Position numbers and translations under genes: made by a program. The notes beneath the pieces are model-generated. The model ran no database searches. It was not told the origin of the DNA and saw nothing but the letters and a program-made list of their open reading frames with translations. Positions 7,068 to 13,315 of a stretch of DNA of 16,659 nt are shown here, one piece after another. Source of the DNA: JAEXNA01 sp050486105 (lineage in GTDB: Bacteria > Vulcanimicrobiota > Xenobia > Xenobiales > JADMJV01). How positions within the stretch are numbered: position 1 is the first letter of the stretch; each line of letters begins with the position of its first letter. The DNA is taken from contig JBJHCR010000120.1 in the NCBI GenBank assembly GCA_050486105.1, positions 1 through 16,659 on the forward strand, written 5' to 3'.

Positions 7068-7964
7068 TTGCGGGAGTGCTCGGGGACTGGGATTTTGATT
7101 GACGAATTTCTGTGTCAGAGCACATCCCGTTGCTTGAAGACAGCCGTAAAGTTGGCGAACGGAGGACAAACCAAAACTTCGCATCTGCTTTCTGGAATAG
7201 TGAAGAACTACGAGTCACTCGCATCCCGGACACTCTGGTCACTAGGTGCTCCCGAGGAGATTGAACAGGTTAGCTTTCAGGAAGATGGGGACGATGGTGA
7301 GTTTTCCGATCAGGTGAAAGGGATTCTGCGGGATTCCATGGCGATGGTCGAAGGCGGCACTCCATTGGAAATTCACAAGTACGCAGGTTTCCACCGTGCG
7401 GTTTGGCCAGCTCATTTTGTCGTCAGTATGCTTCGCTCTGAATGCGCAGCGAACAAGATACTCTCTAGTCTGACCATCCGTGAGGACTTATTCTTGGACG
7501 GCTTGACAGTTCTCCACACGACGTTTCTCGGTACCGAATTCGGCACATCTGAGATTCACAAACCAGAGCCGTGGGGGTCTTCGAGACCCGATGCACTCAG
7601 AGACTCGGTTTCCTATAACACTCAGCTTCTACGCGCGACAGTGTCATTTGATGAAATCTCCGCTCTCGAGAGGGAAGCTCTACGAATTTACCTTGAAAGC
7701 GTTACTGCCCTCACCAAGTATTTCGATGAACAACTAGGGGCAACCGCTCCATCCCTGGAAATTCACCCTGCCTCAGAGGTTCGGCCACGGCATGACCCAC
7801 GGAATTATCTAGTGAACGTGATTTCCCAGTTGTGGGAGCTTGAAGAGTGCTATACACAGATTCCAAAACGGGCCAGAGATTTGATCGGTTCTGTAACGTT
7901 CTCGGCTATCCGCTTGCACGACCATTTCACCTTGGCGAAGAAAACCAAATTTGGTCCCCCATAG
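7068..7964 (+). CDS. Protein with a Clp N-terminal-like double domain, no ATPase
   Basis: A protein of 298 residues from TTG 7068 (AAGAAG lies 4 bp upstream; TTG 7095 is an alternative). Residues 14-62 (LKTAVKLA, then SHLLSGIV and LASRTLWSLGAP) follow the first half of a Clp_N domain: helix, 'HLL' helix, then '...vLrxLGv'. Residues 79-146 (FSDQVKGILRDSMAMV, AHFVVSMLRSECAANKILSSL, REDLFLDGL) follow the second half. ClpA/ClpB/ClpC use this domain to bind substrates and adaptors. The AAA+ modules are absent; residues 150-298 are a helical region I do not recognise (ALEREALRIYLESVTALTKYF; YLVNVISQLWELEECY). It lies 22 bp behind the four-repeat gene in the same operon. Inference: a stand-alone adaptor or decoy for Clp-type unfoldases. 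The Clp_N match is by pattern only. Confidence 0.72.
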   Translation: MRECSGTGILIDEFLCQSTSRCLKTAVKLANGGQTKTSHLLSGIVKNYESLASRTLWSLGAPEEIEQVSFQEDGDDGEFSDQVKGILRDSMAMVEGGTPLEIHKYAGFHRAVWPAHFVVSMLRSECAANKILSSLTIREDLFLDGLTVLHTTFLGTEFGTSEIHKPEPWGSSRPDALRDSVSYNTQLLRATVSFDEISALEREALRIYLESVTALTKYFDEQLGATAPSLEIHPASEVRPRHDPRNYLVNVISQLWELEECYTQIPKRARDLIGSVTFSAIRLHDHFTLAKKTKFGPP

Positions 7965-7985
7965 GTCCCCAAGACGGGGGGACTA
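7962..7985 (+). terminator. GC-rich hairpin at the end of the operon, possible terminator
   Basis: GTCCCC (7965-7970) pairs with GGGGAC (7978-7983), and the stem can be lengthened with flanking TA/TA around a bulged G. It begins directly at the stop codon of the Clp_N-like gene. There is no T-tract after it on either strand, so it may act as a pause or mRNA 3'-end stabiliser rather than an intrinsic terminator. Confidence 0.3.
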
Positions 7986-8222
7986 GCCAAAACCAAAGGA
8001 GTCATCTGCTCCAGGAACCACCATTTCAAGGGCTCCACCCACCCCCAAGACTCAGCCACTAAACCCCCGACAGAGACATGGCGAATGAGCGAGTCTCAGG
8101 GCGAGGGGGGGCGATGCTGGTCCCATCGCTGAAAAAGTGAGCCACCTCAATACCCTGAGAGCATTCCTCGAGACTTCGCTTTGGAGTCCCGCTATCAACA
8201 GACTTAGCGTTCCACCCACCCC

Positions 8223-9323
8223 TCACCCAGTCAACTGCTCTGCCAGCCATTCGGAGTCGCCCCACAGTTCGAGCAGGGCCACCGCTGCCACCCGCGTTTC
8301 CAGGGAATCTGAGGCTGTCAGGGCTCGGACCTGCTCTAGAAGGCGCTCCGACCCGGCGGCTAGGGCGCGCACGGCCGCAGACCGGACTTGCCAGCGGTGG
8401 TCGCCGAGCAGGGCTAGCAGCGTCTTCGACGAGCAACGGGGCACCGCGGCCAGGGCCTCTGGCAAGCTCGCCGCCAGAAAACTCTCGAGCCTCGAGTCGG
8501 CTCGCCCCGCAGAGATGGCTGCGGCCCGCACTTCGGGTTCGGCGCTCTGCAAGAGGGAAGCCGGGAGGTCTAAGCCCAGCCGCTGGGCCACCCGGACTAC
8601 TCGGAGCACTCGGACCGTGGGTAGGGTTCCCGTCGCCAGCAGGGCTTGGGTCTCCCGAGCCGCCCTCGCCGGGTCGAGTTTCTCCGTGAGTTCCAGCAGC
8701 CAGGCTATATCCGGAAGCTGCTCGCGGACCTCCCAAAGCAGCAAGGCCGCTTCCCCCGAGGCCTCCACCAGTTCACGGGCTCTGTGCCGGTGCGGACCTT
8801 GCAGTTCGCCGAGCCAATGGGGCAAGGTCTCTCGGGACAGCTCGGGCGGCGGGTATTCCCGGTCGATGAGCAGCGCCACGCGCAATCGATCTACTGCCTC
8901 CAAGGGGGCAGAACTCTCTGCACAGACTCGAGCGGCGGCCAGCCCCTGGGCTGCCCCCTCGCCCCAGAGGAAGGGACGGAAGAAGTCGACCCCGAGGTCC
9001 AGGGTCAGACGCTGGCCCAAGTGAAGCACCGTAGCGGCGTCGCTCTCCTCGGCGAAGACCTGCCCCAGGTACTCTTGAGTGCGGGGGTCCTGGTAGCACA
9101 TCAAGCAAAGGATCAGCGTTTTTCTCAGCACATCCCGGCTCTCTGGGATCAGCCGGATCACCAGATCGATGAAGTCTTCCCCCTGGTGAGGACCGAGGGC
9201 CAGGGGGCGCGTCGGCTCGGCCACGATGTCGCTCAGCACAGCCAAACGCGCCGCCAATTCTCCGGTGGAAAGAACTTCGAAGAGATCCTCGGCAGAGCGA
9301 ATGCGGACCGGTGGTGTGGGCAC
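8223..9323 (-). CDS. HEAT-like repeat protein
   Basis: A 366-residue helical repeat protein, third gene of the minus-strand operon. The frame reaches back into the upstream gene (to 9485), but the GTG at 9323 lies 8 bp after that gene's TGA (9332-9334) and gives a sensible N-terminus, so it was chosen. The C-terminal ~120 residues have clear HEAT-like units, EPEVRAAAISAGR, HRWQVRSAAVRALAAGSERL and SLETRVAAVALLELWGDSEWL, with the D/E-x-x-V-R-x-x-A-x-x-A-L pattern. The N-terminal part is Leu-rich helical and holds FIDLVIRLIPESRDVLRKTL and YQDPRTQEYLGQVF. There is no signal peptide, so it is probably cytoplasmic. HEAT solenoids are scaffolds; with a lipoprotein and a beta-rich protein upstream, a role in handling or regulating those products is possible but unproven. 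Confidence 0.85.
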   Translation of the reverse strand: MPTPPVRIRSAEDLFEVLSTGELAARLAVLSDIVAEPTRPLALGPHQGEDFIDLVIRLIPESRDVLRKTLILCLMCYQDPRTQEYLGQVFAEESDAATVLHLGQRLTLDLGVDFFRPFLWGEGAAQGLAAARVCAESSAPLEAVDRLRVALLIDREYPPPELSRETLPHWLGELQGPHRHRARELVEASGEAALLLWEVREQLPDIAWLLELTEKLDPARAARETQALLATGTLPTVRVLRVVRVAQRLGLDLPASLLQSAEPEVRAAAISAGRADSRLESFLAASLPEALAAVPRCSSKTLLALLGDHRWQVRSAAVRALAAGSERLLEQVRALTASDSLETRVAAVALLELWGDSEWLAEQLTG

Positions 9324-9331
9324 CTGCGCCG

Positions 9332-10441
9332 TCAGCCCCAGACGACCTCGGGAAGTTCGGCCGCTAGGGCGGGCTGATTGGACAAAGTGCAGAACGTGGG
9401 CCCGGAGAGGTTGGCGCTCAGGGGAAAGGGCAAGACCGGGGAGAGATCGATGGGGACGCTGATGGACTCGGAAAAGATCGACCACAGCTTGAGCTTGGCC
9501 TTGAGCTCAAAGGTGAGGGCGATGCCCACCGAGTGAGAGTGGGTGACGGTCACCTCTCGCACGTCGGGCGCGTTACGGGGGATTCTTGGACCGTCCCTAA
9601 AATTGAACCCTCTAGTGCCAAAGTCTTCGGGGTCATGGAACCAGAAGTTGTAATTTCCATCCTCGGTGGTGAGCCGAACGATGGAGATGGTGACCGGGAA
9701 GGTGAGATTGAGCTGTGGGCCGGCGGTGACCTTGGCTCCCACGTTCTTGAGCGCCTTTAGGAATCCACTGAGTTGGGGGATAGAGCTCAGGAGGTTGCCG
9801 TGGATGCTGACCCGGGGTCTCAAGACAAGCTGGCCGGTCTCCTCAAATTGGTTGCCGGCCCGATCGAAGAGGCCCCAGATGGTCCGGGCTCCACTGGCGT
9901 CGCGAACCTCGTCGATGGCCTCCAAGGGGATGTTGAAGCCGGAGGACCGCAGCAGACCCAAGGCAATCCGGATCAGGTCGATGTTGGCCTGGCCGGTGCG
10001 ACTGAAAAGCTCGCTCCAGGTGCGCTGGAAGCCGCTGCGCCAGGTGAAGTTGACGGTGGCCTGGTCCACGGCAAGCGCGATGTCGATCTCAAATCCCAGG
10101 CCCACGCCCAGGCCGCCCTCGGCGCTATCGTTCTGGATATCTAGGGTGGCCACTCCTTGGAAGGTTGTGTTTCCCTCGACAGTGTACTGCAAATTGTAGC
10201 CGAAGAAGGCCGCGGCCACGAAACGCGCGGTGACTTCGGTGCGCAGCCGAAACAACAGAACCGGGACTCTGACGTTGAGGATCACCCGGGGGATGGCGCC
10301 CGAGGCATCGATACCGATGCGTTGCGGCCGTAGCGGATTATCGATGGTGTTCTCCGCCGGGCGCAAGGGAAAGAAGGGAAAGCCCGTGGCCAGATTGACC
10401 GGTTGCGAAGTGGCGAGTTGAGTGCGGTTGATCCTTCCCAT
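9332..10441 (-). CDS. Beta-rich protein of unknown function, 369 residues
   Basis: Starts at the ATG at 10441 behind a perfect AGGAGG (10451-10446) four bases away; the frame is open further back but only this start has the signal. The product shows many alternating hydrophobic/polar stretches typical of beta strands (IPRVILNVRVPVLLFRL; FVAAAFFGYNLQYTVEG; LNLTFPVTISIVRLTTEDG; VTVTHSHSVGIALTFELKAK), broken by one helical region near 140-190 (DLIRIALGLLRSSGFNIPLEAI). There is no signal peptide or lipobox. It could be a beta-sandwich or barrel-like lipid-binding or surface protein, or an encapsulated structural subunit. It lies between the lipoprotein gene (8 bp upstream) and the HEAT-like gene, so the three are co-expressed. 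No family recognised. Confidence 0.85.
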   Translation of the reverse strand: MGRINRTQLATSQPVNLATGFPFFPLRPAENTIDNPLRPQRIGIDASGAIPRVILNVRVPVLLFRLRTEVTARFVAAAFFGYNLQYTVEGNTTFQGVATLDIQNDSAEGGLGVGLGFEIDIALAVDQATVNFTWRSGFQRTWSELFSRTGQANIDLIRIALGLLRSSGFNIPLEAIDEVRDASGARTIWGLFDRAGNQFEETGQLVLRPRVSIHGNLLSSIPQLSGFLKALKNVGAKVTAGPQLNLTFPVTISIVRLTTEDGNYNFWFHDPEDFGTRGFNFRDGPRIPRNAPDVREVTVTHSHSVGIALTFELKAKLKLWSIFSESISVPIDLSPVLPFPLSANLSGPTFCTLSNQPALAAELPEVVWG

Positions 10442-10445
10442 AAAG

Positions 10446-10451
10446 CCTCCT
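10446..10451 (-). promoter_or_regulatory. Perfect Shine-Dalgarno overlapping the upstream stop codon
   Basis: AGGAGG on the minus strand, four bases before the ATG at 10441. Its first two bases fall within the TAG stop of the lipoprotein gene (10452-10450). It decides the start of the beta-rich protein and indicates coupled translation. Confidence 0.85.
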
Positions 10452-11862
10452 AAACTGGAATTCCCAGGTAAACGTCGGTTTCTCCATTGTCGAACTCCAC
10501 GATGGCCGCGAAATCGCCGTTGGCGTTCACGCAATCCGGCAGGGCGCCGAAGACGATGGTCTCCACCCGCTTGCCGTCGACCACGTCACCGCGGGCCAGC
10601 AGCGTCTGGTAGCGGGTGAAGGAGGACGTTGGCCGGTTGGGAGGGGTATAGAGCACGATTTCCATGCCTTGGTCAGTGAACACCTCAAAGTAGACCAGAC
10701 CATTGGGGGCCAACACAGGTGGCATAAGGCTCAGGACCCTGGCCCCTCGAGGCGACGTTTGAGTGGGGCGTGGCCGGGCCCCGGGTCCTCCGCCGATATT
10801 GGCCTCAAGAACCCGTACCAGGGTATTCTGGGGGGTTTCCAGGTCGGCGAGCTGCATGAACGTTTGCTCGTCGCTCCCCTGGACGATGAACCCGGCATAG
10901 GCCGAACTCAGGCGCGGGCACATGAAGACGCTTCCTGCCAAACCTGGGCCCCTGTCGCCCAAGGCGGGATCGAGATTCAGTAACTGGGGGGTCTCGCCGA
11001 TGCGGCCGACCAGCAGGAAGGTCAGGGGCCGGCCGCTGGTGTCCGGCCCGGTGGTGGGACGCCCCGAGCCCTGGGCGAGATAGATTCCGCTGGAGGTCAA
11101 CTCGGCGGCACCAAAGCTCTCGATGACGCTGCTCGTGCCCGGCAATAGGTCTCCCTTGGCCAGCAACCGTTGCGCTTGCTCGGGCCGACCAGCCGGCATG
11201 ACGAAGAGCCCTTCTCCCTGGCAGTCGCCGGCATCGTCCATGAACTCCGCGACGAAAATGATGTTCCCGTTATCAGCCACCGCCTGATATTGGTCGATGT
11301 CTTCGGCAAGCTTCACCTCACCCAGCGTCTCACCGGATCTGGCGATCGATTGGAATGAGGCTCCTCCTTGAGAGTATTGAAGACTGTAGGTCCCTTCAGG
11401 ATTCTCCACCGCAAGAATGAAATCGTCGCCGTTGTTGACGTCGCCGTCAGAGAAGTCCTTGACCACCGTGCCGTCGGGCAGCACACTCCCTTCCCGGATC
11501 ACCTCTTTGACCTCGGAGCGGTTCCCCTGGGCATCGACGTCGATCCGGTAGATCCCCCGGGTCTGGTTCTCGTCGAGAGCGTGGAAGTACACATGCCGCG
11601 AATCGGTCAGCATCACGCCCCCCATAAAGGGCGGGGGCGCATCCCCTGTGCTGTCCAGAGCGTAGGCCAGTCTGGGGGCCAAGCGAGCACCCCCAGGCAG
11701 GGGATCACCGGATTTGATCAGCTTGACATAGCGATAGGCCAAGGGCGTCGGGGTCTGGGCCGAACCGTCAAAAAAAGTGTTGTCGCTGGAGGTACCGCAG
11801 CCGCTCAAGGTGGCCCCAGCAGCCATCCCCAGCAACTTCAAGAAGTCGCGCCTCGATTTCAT
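10450..11862 (-). CDS. Tat-exported lipoprotein with NxxGxxxxAF-type repeats
   Basis: A 470-residue protein. Its N-terminus has a twin-arginine motif (SRRDFLKLLG, 3-12), a short hydrophobic stretch and the lipobox LSGC (Cys at 22), so it should cross by Tat and be lipidated. The mature part has repeated units, each with 'GD-x-L-P-G/D' followed by 'N-x-x-G-x-x-x-x-A/V-x-F': KSGDPLPGGARL; REGSVLPDGTVV with NNGDDFILAVE; ARSGETLG with DNGNIIFVAEF; AKGDLLPGTSSV; ARGDVVDGKRV with NANGDFAAIVEF. This is the pattern of the choice-of-anchor NxxGxxxxAF repeat (beta-propeller-like) proteins seen widely in exported proteins of environmental bacteria. Ligand unknown. First gene of a three-gene operon, with AGAGGAAG about 12-14 bp upstream of the ATG. 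Confidence 0.88.
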   Translation of the reverse strand: MKSRRDFLKLLGMAAGATLSGCGTSSDNTFFDGSAQTPTPLAYRYVKLIKSGDPLPGGARLAPRLAYALDSTGDAPPPFMGGVMLTDSRHVYFHALDENQTRGIYRIDVDAQGNRSEVKEVIREGSVLPDGTVVKDFSDGDVNNGDDFILAVENPEGTYSLQYSQGGASFQSIARSGETLGEVKLAEDIDQYQAVADNGNIIFVAEFMDDAGDCQGEGLFVMPAGRPEQAQRLLAKGDLLPGTSSVIESFGAAELTSSGIYLAQGSGRPTTGPDTSGRPLTFLLVGRIGETPQLLNLDPALGDRGPGLAGSVFMCPRLSSAYAGFIVQGSDEQTFMQLADLETPQNTLVRVLEANIGGGPGARPRPTQTSPRGARVLSLMPPVLAPNGLVYFEVFTDQGMEIVLYTPPNRPTSSFTRYQTLLARGDVVDGKRVETIVFGALPDCVNANGDFAAIVEFDNGETDVYLGIPV

Positions 11863-12353
11863 AGCCGTGTGTCTTCCTCTAATCCGGAAAGCTTCCTCTG
11901 AAGAACAATCTCCATATTTTCCTGTCTTGGTAGCGAGCCATACTTAGGATTGGGACATATGGCCCTCCCCGCTCTCTCTTTAGAGACGCGGATATGCGTT
12001 GAAGAGTTCCCAGGAGGCTGTGCGCCGAATCGCCCCGAATCCAAACGAAGCAATTTTTTCGTCAGGGGAATTGAAAATTCGAAGCTCATAGTGGACCTAT
12101 TTGCAAGAATTTGCGGTTCCCATGGCGGAAAAAGGGCGAGTTTGGCGATGTGGGTTGATTCGGCGCACAGCCTCCCAGACTCCACAAATTGGCCGGTGCG
12201 GCGTGGTGGCCCGGGTAGGCTCGCCGCTCTTGGGCCGACCATGGCCGCTGAGTTTGGTCTGGAACGAAGAGCTGAGATCTTTGGTCGAGGACTTGGGTGA
12301 AAGATTGCATCGAGGCGGGCTAATCAGCTGCTAAGCTCAATCCCCCTTGTCCG
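11863..12353. other. 491-bp non-coding region upstream of the lipoprotein operon
   Basis: No credible gene. The promoter of the minus-strand operon must lie near its left end, but no convincing -35/-10 pair stands out. The centre is occupied by the inverted repeat at 12013-12175. Short open frames on both strands here exist largely because the palindrome reads similarly in both directions (both strands give a 'GGCAPN' peptide), which argues against them being genes. Confidence 0.6.
12013..12175. repeat. 163-bp imperfect inverted repeat (fold-back element)
   Basis: The outer 19 bases match perfectly: GGAGGCTGTGCGCCGAATC at 12013-12031 and its reverse complement at 12157-12175. Similarity then continues inward with gaps to the centre near 12094; shared blocks include CCAAAC, TTTTT, GGGAA, AAATTC and ATAG. 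The whole can fold into one long hairpin. Six of the internal differences are G/A or T/C substitutions in the direction that preserves G-U pairing, and none run the opposite way, which hints at an RNA structure, though the numbers are small. It could be a MITE-like fold-back element, two head-to-head copies of a dispersed repeat, or a structured RNA. No clear target-site duplication is seen. Confidence 0.8.
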
Positions 12354-12533
12354 TCAGGGATTTTGAGAAGTGTCTCCGCGGCTCACCCGCACCAGTTCTC
12401 CATCTTTGTGCTCGGTGAGGAGCCAGATGGAGCGGTCGGGCGCCACTCGAACTTCTCTGATGCGACGGCCGATCTCGATATGCTCGTGACCGGTCACCTT
12501 CTCACCGTCGACGGTGATCCGCACCAGCGGCTC
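12354..12533 (-). pseudogene. PQQ-dependent aldose/sorbosone-type sugar dehydrogenase, C-terminal remnant
   Basis: About 59 codons on the minus strand give EPLVRITVDGEKV, then GRRIREVRVAPDRSIWLLTE and KDGELVRVSR before TGA. This matches the last blade of soluble PQQ-dependent sugar dehydrogenases (the YliI/Asd type), whose C-terminus reads 'LVRL...dG..V...E...gRIRDVRvgPDGalYlLTde.dGrLlRl'. Such enzymes are normally over 350 residues; upstream bases (12534-12660) stay in frame but no longer resemble the family. The usual PDG is PDR here. It is a gene remnant left by deletion or rearrangement, adjacent to the inverted repeat. Confidence 0.78.
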
Positions 12534-12732
12534 GGCCCTTGAAGGTGAACGGGCTCGGACCCTGCTTCTTGGAAAAGAATCGGCGCAGGGATTGGGTTTT
12601 ATTGAACCCTGAGAAAGCATGCACACCCTATGACCTAGGTGCCAGCCAAGAGTTAACAAATTTGCGACATTTGGGGGACACTCGCAACTCTCCCGCTATT
12701 TGCTCCCTCTATCCTTCGATCATCAGCCAAGC

Positions 12733-12739
12733 AGAGGAG
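12733..12739 (+). promoter_or_regulatory. Shine-Dalgarno for the Met/Gln-rich protein
   Basis: AGAGGAG eight bases before the ATG at 12748. It fixes that start over the in-frame upstream alternative at 12700. Confidence 0.8.
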
Positions 12740-12747
12740 CCGAAAAA

Positions 12748-13167
12748 ATGATCAACACCTTAAGCCGAATGCAATCCAACGATGCTCGCCAAGCCCAGTC
12801 CATTCTGGCGATGCTTTCAGGCGGCCGTAGTCTGTTCACTACTCAGCCTGCTCCTCCTAAAGCCAAACCAGCCCCGAACAAAAAGAAGCCTTCGGCTAAC
12901 AAGGCCAAGCCAGGATCCTCCAAGGCTAAGCCGTCTCCCAACAAGCCCAAGGCCCAGTCGGGATTCGCCATGCCCAACCTGGCCAATCAGGCGGCCTTAA
13001 TGCAGACCCAAATGGCAGAAATGCAGATGCAGCAGATGATGTTCAGTCTTGCCTACGCCAATTCGGCCCAGCAAATGCAGCTGCTAGGAAACACTCTCAT
13101 AGCAATGGATCAGATGCACCAGGGATGGAGCTTCTTCACCGGTCCGTCGGTTTACTCGGGCTTCTAA
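12748..13167 (+). CDS. Small Lys/Pro-rich and Met/Gln-rich protein, 139 residues
   Basis: Three parts are visible. Residues 1-33 form a polar helix (MINTLSRMQSNDARQAQSILAML). Residues 34-70 are a low-complexity, strongly basic linker made of 'K-x-K-P-x-x-N-K' units (KAKPAPNKKKPSANKAKPG, then SSKAKPSPNKPKAQSG). The C-terminal part is Met/Gln-rich (MQTQMAEMQMQQMMFSL; AQQMQLLGNTLIAMDQMHQ) with about ten methionines, ending in an aromatic tail (WSFFTGPSVYSGF). There is no cleavable signal peptide. It lies 148 bp upstream of the arginine-deiminase-like gene on the same strand and may be its partner. The basic linker could bind nucleic acid or acidic polymers, and the Met/Gln helix could oligomerise; both are inference. 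No family recognised. Confidence 0.82.
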   Translation: MINTLSRMQSNDARQAQSILAMLSGGRSLFTTQPAPPKAKPAPNKKKPSANKAKPGSSKAKPSPNKPKAQSGFAMPNLANQAALMQTQMAEMQMQQMMFSLAYANSAQQMQLLGNTLIAMDQMHQGWSFFTGPSVYSGF

Positions 13168-13315
13168 GGACTCCAACAATGCCAACCTTGGAGGTGTCCC
13201 CTTCAGGGATCGCTACGAATTCCTCGATGCAATATTCGGACCCTACACCGTGTAGAGGTATCTACTGAACGGACCAGCTTGCCGCTCCATACCATAACTT
13301 TCGGAGAATGTCTTC

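Noticed and set aside
8059..9377. Long open frames on the opposite strand and shifted frames across 8059-9377 (up to about 295 codons, Arg/Ser/Gly-rich).
   Set aside because: They are by-products of high GC in the HEAT-like gene: low-complexity Arg/Ser/Pro translations with no domain, while the minus-strand frame has repeat structure and operon context.
11950..12334. Open frames on both strands over the inverted repeat, both giving a 'GGCAPN' peptide.
   Set aside because: The similarity of the two peptides is a direct result of the palindrome; no start signals or domains.
12880..12960. Short K-x-K-P-coding periodicity considered as a possible CRISPR-like or tandem DNA repeat.
   Set aside because: The units vary in length and sequence at DNA level; the periodicity is a protein low-complexity linker. 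No CRISPR array, tRNA or rRNA was seen anywhere in the window.
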